Positions 7,424-16,113 of a stretch of DNA of 64,000 nt are shown piece by piece. Below the pieces are notes generated by a model. That model was not told the DNA's origin and ran no database searches. It saw only the letters and a program-made list of their open reading frames with translations. Positions within the stretch are counted from its first letter, which is position 1; each line of letters opens with the position of its first letter. The translations under genes and the position numbers were made by a program. Source of the DNA: an uncultured Alistipes sp. (GTDB taxonomy: Bacteria; Bacteroidota; Bacteroidia; Bacteroidales; Rikenellaceae); the NCBI GenBank assembly GCA_944321175.1, contig CALUKI010000032.1, positions 1-64,000 on the forward strand, written 5' to 3'.

Positions 7424-8687
7424 CTGTTTTTCCTTGATTCTGCTCTCCGGAGGATAATGCCAATGCCGTGCGCACTGGCTGCATATTCGCCTGCACAAAG
7501 TACTCATCACCTCCATCGTAGGTATTCATATCTTCAAGCGAGCGGATCTCATTGGCAGACATCGCACCCACCATATTCATGTTTTTGTAGAACTCCGACC
7601 GTGTTTTGGCATCTCCCCGCAACAGACCGTTCAGGCCAAAGAGGAAATAAAACGACCCGGCTTCATCTTCGCGCAACAATTTGCGGTTGAACTCCTCCTC
7701 CAGACGTACAAGATAGGGCATCAGGCAGTATTGGACGAATTCCATTCCCTGATGCTCGATGTTGTTGTTCGTAGCGCGCTCCAGATCGGCAATCATATGC
7801 GGTGGCACTCCATAGATGGTAGCGATCTCGGTCTTCTGAAACTTGCGCGTAGCAATGAACTGCGCATCTTCGGGTGGAATGGAGATCCGCTCATAGGTCA
7901 TACCTCCCTCCAGGAGCAGCGGGACATGCGAATTGTGCAGTCCCGAGCTTTGGGCTATGAGGTCGCGCTTGAGTCGCTGGTATGCTTCCGGTTTCAAGGT
8001 CGAAGGGTACTTGAACACGCCCGACATATTGCCTCCCTGATTGAAGAAGCGTTCACCGTACTCCTGCGCAGCCTGCGAAAGATAGAGGTTGTCACGATGT
8101 ACGGCAATGGGGCTCTTACCTTTATAGCCGTTGGTCGAGAGTCCCCGCAGGTGGATAACATCATCCGAAGAGAGCATTTCTCCCGAAGAAGTGCGGTAAT
8201 AAAGCACATCATCGGCACTCAGAAGAGGCTCGATCTCGGCCGGATGCTGCAGTTGCAGGCGCACGGGACGGTAGAATTTATCGCGATAGATGCGAGCATA
8301 CCCATTGCCCCACAACGTACACGACACCATCAGATGGTGCATCAATGCGAAACGACCGGTATACGAATTGGGACGCTGAAGCAGAAGATGAACGGGATGA
8401 GAATACGCCTTCTCGCGACCTTGTGACGTACGTTGGTAGAGATGAACGGGCAATGTTCCCACGGTTTCGGAAAGGATGCGCACACAAGCCCACACGGCCG
8501 AAAGATTGAGCGAGCCCTCCTCGGATATGTAACGTTGCGCCGTATTGTCGGAAACGGTGTCGGAGAGGAGAGCCGCATTGACCGCCTGTTCAAACTCTGA
8601 AGACGATACGCGGCTCTCCCTCCGGCTCCTGGCGGAGCGCGTGCGAGAGAAGAGATATGAAAGCCAGCTTGACACCGTTATTTGCAT
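7383..8687 (-). CDS. Phage portal protein, HK97 family
   Basis: A 434-residue ring protein through which DNA enters and leaves the capsid. Family landmarks: SAVWACVRILSETVGTLP near residue 65, HLLLQRPNSYTG, ALMHHLMVSCTLWGNGYARI, IHLRGLSTNGYKGKSPI, a FFNQGGNMSGVFKYP segment, YGVPPHMIADLERATNNNIE, then a C-terminal helix with EFNRKLL. The acidic tail (DADNDTDKG) follows. It lies upstream of the protease with a short overlap. Confidence is high from motif order and context. Confidence 0.95.
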   Translation of the reverse strand: MQITVSSWLSYLFSRTRSARSRRESRVSSSEFEQAVNAALLSDTVSDNTAQRYISEEGSLNLSAVWACVRILSETVGTLPVHLYQRTSQGREKAYSHPVHLLLQRPNSYTGRFALMHHLMVSCTLWGNGYARIYRDKFYRPVRLQLQHPAEIEPLLSADDVLYYRTSSGEMLSSDDVIHLRGLSTNGYKGKSPIAVHRDNLYLSQAAQEYGERFFNQGGNMSGVFKYPSTLKPEAYQRLKRDLIAQSSGLHNSHVPLLLEGGMTYERISIPPEDAQFIATRKFQKTEIATIYGVPPHMIADLERATNNNIEHQGMEFVQYCLMPYLVRLEEEFNRKLLREDEAGSFYFLFGLNGLLRGDAKTRSEFYKNMNMVGAMSANEIRSLEDMNTYDGGDEYFVQANMQPVRTALALSSGEQNQGKTDADNDTDKGNKVE

Positions 8688-8744
8688 CTATGTACGATGC
8701 AAACATAAAGCGACTACTGACTTTAACAGATGAACAATGTTCAG

Positions 8745-9029
8745 TTATAAGAATTCCTTGCGCCGACGACGGCTGATTGCCAGGTGCAACGAACGGATGT
8801 CGGCATAGCGGCGTGAGCCGAAGATGTTTTGATAGTACTCTTCCAAACGTTCATACGCCTCGACCTGCGTTGGATAGAGATCACACATTCGGCGATAATA
8901 CCGGATAAAACCATCGGTAGAGAGCAGTTCTCGGTGTTCCGACGAGAGAGGAGCAAGACTTTCAAGCCGTTGCTCCATATCGGCCCGCAGAGCCAGCTGG
9001 TGTGCAGTATTTCTCCTTCGACGACTCAT
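8745..9029 (-). CDS. Small Arg-rich phage protein, unknown
   Basis: A 94-residue, helical, basic protein (ends ISRRRRKEFL) between large terminase and portal. It contains YYRRMCDLYPTQVEAYERLEEYYQNIFG. Its start overlaps the terminase stop by 4 bases (ATGA), implying translational coupling in the packaging operon. The family is not recognised. A role in packaging or as a small capsid accessory protein is plausible from place only. Confidence 0.6.
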   Translation of the reverse strand: MSRRRRNTAHQLALRADMEQRLESLAPLSSEHRELLSTDGFIRYYRRMCDLYPTQVEAYERLEEYYQNIFGSRRYADIRSLHLAISRRRRKEFL

Positions 9030-10699
9030 AGTTGCAACAACCCGCGTTGATTATAGGGATTTTCGTCTTCGGAAGCCTGAGCTGTCATCCACTCCCCCAA
9101 AGCCATAATCGAAGCTACGATACCATCGATCTTCTGCATTGACTTGGCCTTGTCGGGTTTGATATTGCCGGCCGGATCGGTCATCACTACGGTCGAAGCG
9201 AGCATCCATCGCAACACCGGATTGCCGAAATGTTCGATCTTCCCCGTGAGAACCATCTTCTCAAACTCTTTTGTGGGAGCGGACATTGAGCCGTAACCCT
9301 GCCCGAACGGGTTACACACCATACCTTCGTTCTGCAGATCGATAATTGTCTGCGAGGAGTTCCATCGGTCATACGCTGAAGCCTGCAAATCGTAGTCCGC
9401 AACAATACGCAGGATATCCGCCTTGACAAAATCGTAGTCGATGACATTCCCCGGTGTAACAGTAACGTATCCCTCGGCCACCCATCGCTCATAGTTGATG
9501 TTCTCCTTGCGGATCTTCTCCTGCATCTTCTCCTCCGGAATCCAAAAGTATGGCAACAGCTGGAAGTGGTCGTTCTCGTGAAACAACAGAACGTAAGCCG
9601 TAATGTCCGAGACGTTCGAGAGATCGAGGCCTCCCCAGCAGGCACAGCCCTTCAACTCCTCGCGAGGAGTCGTGCCGATGCATTCCATCCACTTCTCGTC
9701 CAGAATCCATATCCGCTCGGCATCTACCCACAGGTTGAAGTTCTTGGTCAGCACATTGCGTACGGCTTCGGGGCGATTCTTCGCATCCTTGACCTGATCG
9801 GCGAGGTAGTCTGAAGAGAGCGACACCCCGAGATTGGGATTGGACTTGCTCCACATCTTCGGGTCGTCCCACTCCTCTTTTGAGTCCTGGGTATAGATGA
9901 TACCGAAGAGCGAGTCGTCCTCGTTCACTCCACGCAACACCTTGATGACATTATCCCGATAGGCATAGCAAGCCCCCGCTTTGTTGAAACCTGCCGTGGT
10001 AATGATAAACATCAACGGCTGGCGGCGAGCTCCAAAAGCAGACTTGAGGACATCGAACATTCCCGAATCCTTATGTGCATGGAACTCATCGATAATGGCA
10101 CAACTCGGATTCAAGCCATCGTGCGTGCCGTAATCCGAAGAGAGCGGTTTCATCGTGCCTCCTTTCAGGTCGTAGACGATCGAGTTGCGAAAAGGTGTGA
10201 GGTAGTTCTTCAAATCGGTAGCCTTGACAATAGCCACGGCATCCGAGAAGCAGATCTTCGCCTGGTCTTTGATCGTTGCAGCGGAATAGACCTCCGGACG
10301 CGACTCCCCATCGGCAAAGAGCATATAGAGGGCGATGCCTGCCGCAAGAGCGGTCTTGCCGTTCTTGCGGGCAATCTCAATGTAGGTGTAACGGAAACGG
10401 CGTGTCCCATCGGCATGTTTCCAGCCAAAAATATTCCACACCACAAATTGTTGCCACGGCTCAAGACGAAAACGGCTACCGGCCCACTTGCCTTTGGTAT
10501 GCTTCAGGCATTCGATGAAGTGGATGGCACGAATCGCTTCTCTGCGATCAAAAAACCAACCTCTGTCGAGAGCCATATCCAGGTCGCGGTAATATCGACC
10601 GACAGCCAAACGAACATATTCACACGCCAGAATCTCTCCTGAACGTACCCTCCGGGCGTACTCCTCGGCCAGATGTAGTTTCTGCTTCTCTTTACTCAT
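9026..10699 (-). CDS. Terminase large subunit
   Basis: DNA-packaging ATPase/nuclease of 557 residues. The adenine-binding Q motif region RLEPWQQFVVWNIFGW (about 78-93), Walker A ARKNGKT (110-116), Walker B CAIIDE (200-205) and the coupling FIITTAGFN are present. In the C-terminal nuclease half GGLDLSNVSDITAYVLLF supplies the first acidic residue. This is the HK97-type large terminase. Its start overlaps the small terminase stop by 8 bases. Confidence 0.95.
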   Translation of the reverse strand: MSKEKQKLHLAEEYARRVRSGEILACEYVRLAVGRYYRDLDMALDRGWFFDRREAIRAIHFIECLKHTKGKWAGSRFRLEPWQQFVVWNIFGWKHADGTRRFRYTYIEIARKNGKTALAAGIALYMLFADGESRPEVYSAATIKDQAKICFSDAVAIVKATDLKNYLTPFRNSIVYDLKGGTMKPLSSDYGTHDGLNPSCAIIDEFHAHKDSGMFDVLKSAFGARRQPLMFIITTAGFNKAGACYAYRDNVIKVLRGVNEDDSLFGIIYTQDSKEEWDDPKMWSKSNPNLGVSLSSDYLADQVKDAKNRPEAVRNVLTKNFNLWVDAERIWILDEKWMECIGTTPREELKGCACWGGLDLSNVSDITAYVLLFHENDHFQLLPYFWIPEEKMQEKIRKENINYERWVAEGYVTVTPGNVIDYDFVKADILRIVADYDLQASAYDRWNSSQTIIDLQNEGMVCNPFGQGYGSMSAPTKEFEKMVLTGKIEHFGNPVLRWMLASTVVMTDPAGNIKPDKAKSMQKIDGIVASIMALGEWMTAQASEDENPYNQRGLLQL

Positions 10700-11186
10700 C
10701 TCCTGTCACTGTTATCTCTTCAAATTCCGCAAAGTCATTCTTGGGGGTGTTGTTCGCGAGAAGTGCTGCGACACGATTACGACTCGATGGAGTCATTCCG
10801 AACTCCGCAGCCAGCGACCGTGCAGCCGCCAATGCACCCTCGGCAGCCTTGCGCTTGGGGTTGATGATGGTTGCCGAGCCGTTCTTGGTCTCTACCTCGA
10901 CGGTTGCACCCTTGCGCTCGACATCGCGCATCAAGTCGTGATACAACGCCATCTCGCGGGCATACGCCACAACCAGATCCACACCTGTAACATCCAGCAG
11001 GCCTTTGTGGATAAGCTCCGTGGCAACAACGGCAAATATCTTCTTCGCGGTGCCCTTTAACCCTGTACGTGGCAGAGCCACAACCGCAGTGGTCGGTGGA
11101 ATCGCCACGCTGTTACTCATCCGGCACGGCTGGTCTGTTCCCCGCAGGGTTTTCAAGGAATCGGGTATTTTCTTGCGTCCTTTCAT
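10692..11186 (-). CDS. Terminase small subunit, P27 family
   Basis: A 164-residue DNA-recognition subunit of the packaging motor. It starts MKGRKKIPDSLKTLRGTDQP, characteristic of P27-type small terminases, followed by LTGLKGTAKKIF-like helices, GVDLVVAYAREMALYHDL and the AAEFGMTPSSRNRVA helix near the C-terminus. It overlaps the large subunit gene by 8 bases. The cos or pac site would be expected in or beside this gene or in the 330-base gap upstream (11,187-11,517). Confidence 0.9.
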   Translation of the reverse strand: MKGRKKIPDSLKTLRGTDQPCRMSNSVAIPPTTAVVALPRTGLKGTAKKIFAVVATELIHKGLLDVTGVDLVVAYAREMALYHDLMRDVERKGATVEVETKNGSATIINPKRKAAEGALAAARSLAAEFGMTPSSRNRVAALLANNTPKNDFAEFEEITVTGDE

Positions 11187-11517
11187 AGGTTTCAGGTTTT
11201 ATCGATCTTAATCCCACTTTGTGGGCCTTCAATAACTCTCGTACGACAGAGTCTGAGTAAGCTCATTTTGTATTCGCTTACTCTCAATTTTGCACGCGCG
11301 TCTTCTCGACTTGGGGCGCGATTGGGTTTGGCAGGGTGTGAAGGAATATGACCCCCTATCCCCATACACGATGTGTAGTTAATTGCACCATTTCCGCGAT
11401 GATTTATCAAAGAGTTACGGCGATTTTGGCGGGTCATTCCCAAAATTCAAACACTTTGTCATTCAAATCCTTAACACTGCAATTAATCACACCTTCATTA
11501 AACTGGTTATCAACTCT
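11187..11517. other. Noncoding stretch between small terminase and recombinase genes
   Basis: No credible gene lies here. It separates the packaging operon from the tyrosine recombinase, so it may hold the late promoter, a terminator for the recombinase gene and the packaging site, but no strong TAnnTTTG box or long hairpin was seen. Short A/T-rich blocks and repeated ATTCAAA-like words are present around 11,450-11,490. Confidence 0.4.
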
Positions 11518-12447
11518 TTAATGTTCCCGGGGTTTGGTTACCATTGCTTCGATTATCCGGCTGGGGTTCTGATCCAGCAGACGACGCTTCTGCGCCATGT
11601 CGATATAGATGCGTGTAGTTGCCGAGGAGGTATGTCCGAGCAGATCCCTGATAAGCTCGATATCCATGCCGCTCTCAACGAGCAGACTCCCGCAAGTATG
11701 ACGAAGCGAATGGGCCGTTATCTTCGGATCATTGATGCCAATGGCTCGCAAACGTTGCTTTACCAGGTGCGAGATGGACTGCGTAGTAAGACGTGTTGAA
11801 CTCCGACCTTTGCAGTGATTGACAATCAAAGCATCTCCCCATCGAAAATCCCGTTCGGCAAGATACTCCTCATAGAGTGTTGCGGTGAATTCGGGGAGTG
11901 CCACCACATCATGTTTGTCAAGGTGACCTTTGCGCTGTATGCGAAGCAATGTGCGATCTCCGTCACGTGCAACGTCTTCAATATTGATCCGGCACACCTC
12001 GCACGACCGCAAGCCATTCAGGAGCATCAGTGCGACGATGAGTTTGTCGCGCTTGCCCACGATACTCTCCGTGGAGATGCTCTCCAGGAGTTGTTGCGCC
12101 TGAAATGCCGAGAGCGGGTACTTGTAGTGTTCGCGCGAACGGATGCTTGAACGAATGCCCTCTCCGATATCTTCGCAATAATGCCGCTTGGCACAGTAGC
12201 GATAGAAGAGCCGCACGACTGTGATGTAGCTGAAATACGTGTAACGGCTCTTGCCCTCATAAAGTAACTGTTGCCTGAAAGCGAGGATATCATCACGTCT
12301 CGGCTCCCGGGGATCCTTACCCTGCGCAACAAGCCACCGGAACCACAGCCGTATTTTACGGCGATAGTCGGTCTGCGTTGAAGGAAGACCATCGAGCGAG
12401 GCGATCCACTCTTCGATGATTTGATTTAACGATAGCGTTGTTCTCAT
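11518..12447 (-). CDS. Tyrosine recombinase (XerD/integrase-like)
   Basis: Site-specific recombinase of the lambda-integrase family. The longest frame starts at 12489, but the first 14 residues are not family-like and the ATG at 12447 (MRTTLSLNQIIEEW) is preferred. Visible in long-frame numbering: an N-terminal SAM-like core-binding domain (about 20-110) and a catalytic domain with Arg161 (GLRSCEV), Lys187 (RKGHLD), HSLRH with His260/Arg263, GH at 285-286 and nucleophile Tyr295 (RIYIDM). Unusually it lies between the HNH and terminase genes rather than at a prophage end, so it may be a resolvase or invertase of the phage instead of, or as well as, its integrase. Confidence 0.9.
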   Translation of the reverse strand: MRTTLSLNQIIEEWIASLDGLPSTQTDYRRKIRLWFRWLVAQGKDPREPRRDDILAFRQQLLYEGKSRYTYFSYITVVRLFYRYCAKRHYCEDIGEGIRSSIRSREHYKYPLSAFQAQQLLESISTESIVGKRDKLIVALMLLNGLRSCEVCRINIEDVARDGDRTLLRIQRKGHLDKHDVVALPEFTATLYEEYLAERDFRWGDALIVNHCKGRSSTRLTTQSISHLVKQRLRAIGINDPKITAHSLRHTCGSLLVESGMDIELIRDLLGHTSSATTRIYIDMAQKRRLLDQNPSRIIEAMVTKPREH

Positions 12448-12575
12448 CTTCTTTGCCTGATGTAAAAATGGGAGGAATGCAGATGCCACATGCCATTAAG
12501 GACTGATTGCAAACCACCATCCGCACTCCTCCGGAAAGATTTACTTCATAGGCAATACAATTTAATGGTTAATAA

Positions 12576-12872
12576 CTATTTATCCCGTGCAGATTTACGG
12601 CTGTGACATCTGTTGCATAACGATTGCAGATTCTCAATATCCAGCGGAGCTCCGCCCTTATTGATCGGAATGATGTGGTCGACCATCTGTGCCGGGGTGT
12701 GACGTCCCTGACGCAGACACTCCTCGCAAAGCGGGTGTTTCTGCAACTGCACAAGACGTAGCTTCCGCCATGCTACAGATTGATAGAAGGACGTATTGTG
12801 ATGGCGATATCCCTCATAAGGCTTTCGTAGGGGAAGCCACGGCCGTGGTGTGTTTCGTTTCAAACGTGGCAT
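12576..12872 (-). CDS. HNH endonuclease, phage packaging-associated
   Basis: A 98-residue metal-dependent nuclease. Zinc knuckle cysteines C49xxC52 (HPLCEECLRQG) and C86xxC89 (LCNRCH) flank the VDHIIPINKGG core with Asp65-His66, and Asn81 supplies the N of HNH. Small HNH proteins next to the terminase are required for packaging and cos cleavage in HK97-like phages. Here the recombinase lies between the two. Its start overlaps the stop of the next upstream gene by one base. Confidence 0.9.
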   Translation of the reverse strand: MPRLKRNTPRPWLPLRKPYEGYRHHNTSFYQSVAWRKLRLVQLQKHPLCEECLRQGRHTPAQMVDHIIPINKGGAPLDIENLQSLCNRCHSRKSARDK

Positions 12873-13147
12873 CAGCGTATTATATCGGGGTTAACAGGTA
12901 ATGACGGATCTTCCGTGCGGAAGCCTTTCACCCGCAGAATTCCAGCTTCGGGGAAACGCTCTCGCAGTGCCTCTGCCGAAAAATCGAAATAGGCAAAGTC
13001 GTCCGTAAAAGCGAACTGCTCATAATCCAGAAGGTTACGGCGCAAGGCAAGTAGATCGTAGTCATCCCATAACAGGATCTCGCCATTGTGTGTGGCATAT
13101 TTGCGCTTGCCATTGGTCAAGCAGAAGATTACTCGATACTCTTTCAT
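12872..13147 (-). CDS. Phage protein, unknown function
   Basis: A 91-residue protein starting MKEYRVIFCLTNGKRKYATH with two antiparallel-strand-like segments, then an acidic aromatic stretch (FAFTDDFAYFDFSAEALRERF). It overlaps the upstream gene by 4 bases (ATGA) and the HNH gene by one, so it is clearly in the operon. The family is not recognised. It could be a small DNA-metabolism accessory protein. Confidence 0.6.
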   Translation of the reverse strand: MKEYRVIFCLTNGKRKYATHNGEILLWDDYDLLALRRNLLDYEQFAFTDDFAYFDFSAEALRERFPEAGILRVKGFRTEDPSLPVNPDIIR

Positions 13148-13416
13148 ACCAGGCGTTGTTTATAGTCCTTCAGTTCGATGAACAGTTGCAACTCCAGGCG
13201 AACAATACTTGCCGCAGGATAGCGTCCGCTCTTTCGTCCGCGCACATACTTGCGGTGCAGACGTTGCAGAAAAATCTCGGCATCGCGCCTGTCAATCTGC
13301 TCCGCGATAAGTTCATAGCCCAATGGTGTATCCGTGGATGGCGGAATGATGGTCTGGAATCGGCTCTGCGCATAATTGTAGCAGAGGGACACGATTTGGA
13401 TGGATATCTCATTCAT
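13144..13416 (-). CDS. Phage protein, unknown function
   Basis: A longer open frame exists up to 13749, but that extension lies over the DnaC-like gene and has no family-like sequence. The ATG at 13416 (MNEISIQIVSLCYNYAQSRF) follows the DnaC-like stop by 10 bases, giving 90 residues. The protein is helical and basic in the middle (RRDAEIFLQRLHRKYVRGRK) and resembles small replication-module proteins of Bacteroidales phages only in placement. It overlaps the next gene by 4 bases. Confidence 0.55.
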   Translation of the reverse strand: MNEISIQIVSLCYNYAQSRFQTIIPPSTDTPLGYELIAEQIDRRDAEIFLQRLHRKYVRGRKSGRYPAASIVRLELQLFIELKDYKQRLV

Positions 13417-13426
13417 AACATACTGA

Positions 13427-14065
13427 TCATTTACGCAGGCTCTCGCCGCTGAAATGGACACTTCGACACAGATGCGCCAGGCGATCCATCGTGCGCTCGC
13501 CATAGCGGTTGTAAATCTGTTCTTCACAGAGGTTCGTAGTGATAAAGACCGGACGATGATAGCGCTCGGCCGCATTAAGCACCAGATTGAAACCCTCATA
13601 TCGTTCGCCATAATCATTGAGCATCGGCTCGACACCCAACTCATCGATAGCCGGGAACGATGAATGCAACAACCGATCAATGTAAAGCCACGGCCGGTGG
13701 CTGTGAAACGTTTGCTGATCGGGAATCTCCCTGCCCATATCCTGCGCATGGACGGGCTGCAATACGCGGTTCTTCATACGGAACAGTACCGGGAGAACCC
13801 CGTTCAGAATTACGCTCTTGCCCCGTCCGCAATCGCCCATCAGAAGCAGGCCTTTATCCTGCGTAGAGATCATCCACGCAATAATATCTTCATATTCGGG
13901 CAAATGGTGATATTGCTCGAAAGTGGAGTCCACGGAGCGGAAAATTGCCCGAAAAAGTTGATTGCAGGTCGCCCTGTCTCCCCAGGACCACGACCATATT
14001 TCGCGATGATCGAGCACGCCCTCGCGGGTCATCTGCGAAATCAGTTGAGAAATGTTGTTTGCCAT
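13427..14065 (-). CDS. DnaC-like helicase loader ATPase
   Basis: AAA+ ATPase of 212 residues that probably loads replicative helicase at the phage origin. Walker A GDCGRGKS (77-84) and Walker B FPAIDELG (137-144) are clear; FITTNL (sensor 1) follows, then an Arg-finger-like RMDRLAHL region. The N-terminal helical part would bind the helicase. It lies 5 bases after the stop of the replication initiator gene, giving an initiator-loader pair as in many phages. Confidence 0.85.
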   Translation of the reverse strand: MANNISQLISQMTREGVLDHREIWSWSWGDRATCNQLFRAIFRSVDSTFEQYHHLPEYEDIIAWMISTQDKGLLLMGDCGRGKSVILNGVLPVLFRMKNRVLQPVHAQDMGREIPDQQTFHSHRPWLYIDRLLHSSFPAIDELGVEPMLNDYGERYEGFNLVLNAAERYHRPVFITTNLCEEQIYNRYGERTMDRLAHLCRSVHFSGESLRK

Positions 14066-14070
14066 AATAT

Positions 14071-14952
14071 CTATCGATTGGTTTCAGTATCCGTTTTGCC
14101 TGCATCTCGCAGTTTGTCGATGTAATGTTGTCGCCGTTGCTCATCCTTGCTCTGCATAATCTGCCCGATACGTTGTCCGTATTGTCGGCCGCATTGTTGT
14201 GTCGTATGACGCAACGAGAACAATCCGGCCCAGTTATTCGCCATACTTTGATCGACAATGGCGGCGGCAAGAACGGCATCATCCTCCGAGAGCCGACGAA
14301 GCAGAGTGAGGCATTTTTTTGCGCCCATCTCACTGCGATAGCTCTCATGCCGCAGTCGCTTGTATTCAAACCAGGTCGCCAGCACCGCACGCCACGGCTC
14401 ATCAAGAGAATCCAGGAACTGCCCCTGATTGAATCGTTGGCCTTCTCTCTTTTTGGCGCAACTTTTTCTCTCTTGCGACGTAGCCGTCAGCTTTTCTTTT
14501 TTCTTGATTTTTTCTTTTATAATATCTCTGTTTAGTCTATATATGTGTTCATTTTGAAACGCAGTCTGCAACACAAAATCCCCATTTGTACCCTGCTGTG
14601 TTTCACATTGTATTGCAAACTGTGTTGCAGATTGTGTTGCAGAGTCCGTTTCAATTTGAAATACAGGAGGACTCTCCAATGCAATGAGCCGATAGGTACA
14701 GCAAGTATTGCCCCCGTGAGACCGAAAGGCTATACGCCCCATTTTGCGCAACCGCTCCCTCTCACGGTAGATTGTGGTACGAGACAATCCGGTGCGAAGT
14801 TCCAATAGAGAATAGGGAACTTTTATGGCCGGACGCCAGCCACTTCGATTGGAGATGGACATCAGAGCATGCCACAACGAAATGGCCGAGGCTGGAAGCG
14901 GATTGGCCTCCAACCAATCGTAGAAGAGTTTTATTTCCGTCAGATAGTTCAT
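14071..14952 (-). CDS. Phage replication initiator, winged-helix N-terminus
   Basis: A 293-residue protein. Residues about 20-95 form a helix-turn-helix/winged-helix (SLLELRTGLSRTTIYRERERLRKMGRIAF), as in DnaD- and O-like phage replication proteins. A Gln/Thr-rich linker follows (Cys-containing, 110-150), then a Lys-rich patch (IKEKIKKKEKLTA) and a C-terminal helical region (LATWFEYKRLRHESYRSEMG) like DnaD/DnaB-type C-domains. The origin may lie inside the gene, in the A/T-rich linker DNA around 14,500-14,660. It overlaps the HTH gene by 4 bases. Confidence 0.75.
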   Translation of the reverse strand: MNYLTEIKLFYDWLEANPLPASAISLWHALMSISNRSGWRPAIKVPYSLLELRTGLSRTTIYRERERLRKMGRIAFRSHGGNTCCTYRLIALESPPVFQIETDSATQSATQFAIQCETQQGTNGDFVLQTAFQNEHIYRLNRDIIKEKIKKKEKLTATSQERKSCAKKREGQRFNQGQFLDSLDEPWRAVLATWFEYKRLRHESYRSEMGAKKCLTLLRRLSEDDAVLAAAIVDQSMANNWAGLFSLRHTTQQCGRQYGQRIGQIMQSKDEQRRQHYIDKLRDAGKTDTETNR

Positions 14953-15299
14953 CGCTTCAACCGGTTATACTGGCGCAGTATACGGTCGAATTCTGTGGCA
15001 TTATCACCCGTCACGGATTCCACGGAAGATTCACCCGGCTCCAGGGCGTACCCCATATGTCGCATGATATCGCGCTTGCTGATACGAATGCCGTTATTAC
15101 ACCTCTTGCGCTCGATGTTGTACTTGATACAGTCCCTATCAAGTTGCCGAAGGCCCTTGCCCAACATATCGGCGGCCTCCTGCCGCGTGATGTAGACATC
15201 ACAAGTAGAAGACCCATCCAGACAACGGAGTTCATTCAGGCTACTTTGCAACGACAGCAACTCCGTCTGAATCTTATTGAGGATATCAATATACTTCAT
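14949..15299 (-). CDS. Helix-turn-helix protein, excisionase/regulator-like
   Basis: A 116-residue protein with an N-terminal coiled-coil segment (IDILNKIQTELLSLQSSLNE) and then an HTH resembling the MerR/excisionase fold: YITRQEAADMLGKGLRQLDR followed by NGIRISKRDIMRHMGY. Such proteins occur in Bacteroidales mobile elements as recombination directionality factors or regulators, and this one heads the replication operon. Preceded by a 112-base gap with an upstream terminator (15,352-15,380), so a promoter probably lies in that gap. Confidence 0.7.
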   Translation of the reverse strand: MKYIDILNKIQTELLSLQSSLNELRCLDGSSTCDVYITRQEAADMLGKGLRQLDRDCIKYNIERKRCNNGIRISKRDIMRHMGYALEPGESSVESVTGDNATEFDRILRQYNRLKR

Positions 15300-15351
15300 A
15301 GCATCGCTGTTTTATTCCCGGAACAAAATTCCGAACAATAAAAACAGAAAG

Positions 15352-15380
15352 TGCAGGGAGTCCAGGCTGAACTCCCTGCA
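15352..15380 (-). terminator. Rho-independent terminator for the RteC-like gene
   Basis: A 10-bp perfect stem TGCAGGGAGT / ACTCCCTGCA with a 9-base loop. Read on the minus strand it is followed by a T-rich tract (CTTTCTGTTTTTA). It lies 31 bases past the stop at 15412 and separates that gene from the replication operon. Confidence 0.7.
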
Positions 15381-15411
15381 ATAAAGTTCTCACATCGCTG
15401 TAAATCAGCAA

Positions 15412-16006
15412 CTAAATTTTAAGACTTCCAGTCAGGCAGGTCACAAGGTGCGAGATAAAGGCCGCAGGATTACGTTTGATGTTGAGAATAGTATCCCGCT
15501 CGTTATAGGCACTCGATTCTGAAATGGAAAGATGCAGTCTCTCGGCTACAGATGATACTACGCGGGCATAGGCCGCAGGTTTGCCTCGATCATCAACAAT
15601 AGCCTCTGCACGGCACAATGCTGTGAGAAGTTCAAGCAGGTCGCGTTTGGTAAATTTATCAAGATTCCAGTGAAAAGGAGAATTTTCACCGGGCAGGACA
15701 GGGGTGAAGAGTTCCGGGAAGGTGAGTCGCTTCTCGTTCTGGTCTATCAGAGTGGTGATGTTGGTGCGGCAACGATGGATCAATGACCGCAACGTTTCAT
15801 TTTTTTTTGCGCAGGGCCCAAGAGAGCTGTGTGTGCAGATCGTGCAACTGGAAATCAATCTCCAGGTAGCCGACCCCACTTGTGGTAAACTCCCGCAATA
15901 AAGTCTGGAATGTAACGAAAGCACCATCGAGCTCGGACAAACTCATCCCTTGCAGATCTTTGCTCACAACCGCTTGCATAAAACGGCAATCATGTAATTT
16001 TTTCAT
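15412..16006 (-). pseudogene. RteC-like gene split at an A9 run (frameshift or slippage site)
   Basis: Two frames together make one protein. The N-terminal part starts at the ATG at 16006 (MKKLHDCRFMQAVVSKDLQG) and ends at a TGA right after nine A residues (minus strand; 15,800-15,808). The next phase continues with NETLRSLIHRCRTNITTLI to a stop at 15412. One A fewer would give a continuous protein of about 197 residues. The C-terminal half (WNLDKFTKRDLLELLTALCR ... ILNIKRNPAAFISHL) has the RteC pattern known from Bacteroides conjugative elements. It may be a true mutation, a phase-variable gene, or a transcriptional-slippage site. The gene is followed by a terminator. Confidence 0.65.
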
Positions 16007-16030
16007 AAGCTGTAGTTTATGTAAGTAGAT

Positions 16031-16066
16031 AAAAACAATCCCACTCTGATATACAGGATGGGATTG
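16031..16066 (-). terminator. Rho-independent terminator of the restriction-modification operon
   Basis: An 8-bp stem CAATCCCA / TGGGATTG (16,036-16,043 and 16,059-16,066) with a 15-base loop, followed on the minus strand by TTTTT. It lies 48 bases after the stop of the PLD nuclease gene and just before the start of the RteC-like gene. Confidence 0.75.
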
Positions 16067-16113
16067 CACATAATAAAAGTTATAGTTTGCAGATATTATC
16101 TAAAAAATCAATC

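Noticed and set aside
6074..7690. Plus-strand ORF of 538 codons
   Set aside because: Antisense to the major capsid, protease and portal genes; no motif and low-complexity character.
13417..13749. Upstream extension of the 13,144-13,416 gene to 13,749
   Set aside because: Lies over the DnaC-like gene in another frame and shows only low-quality sequence (Arg, Ser, Met-rich).
16031..16066. Inverted repeat as a possible phage attachment or operator site
   Set aside because: The T run after the stem and its place after the nuclease gene make it a terminator.
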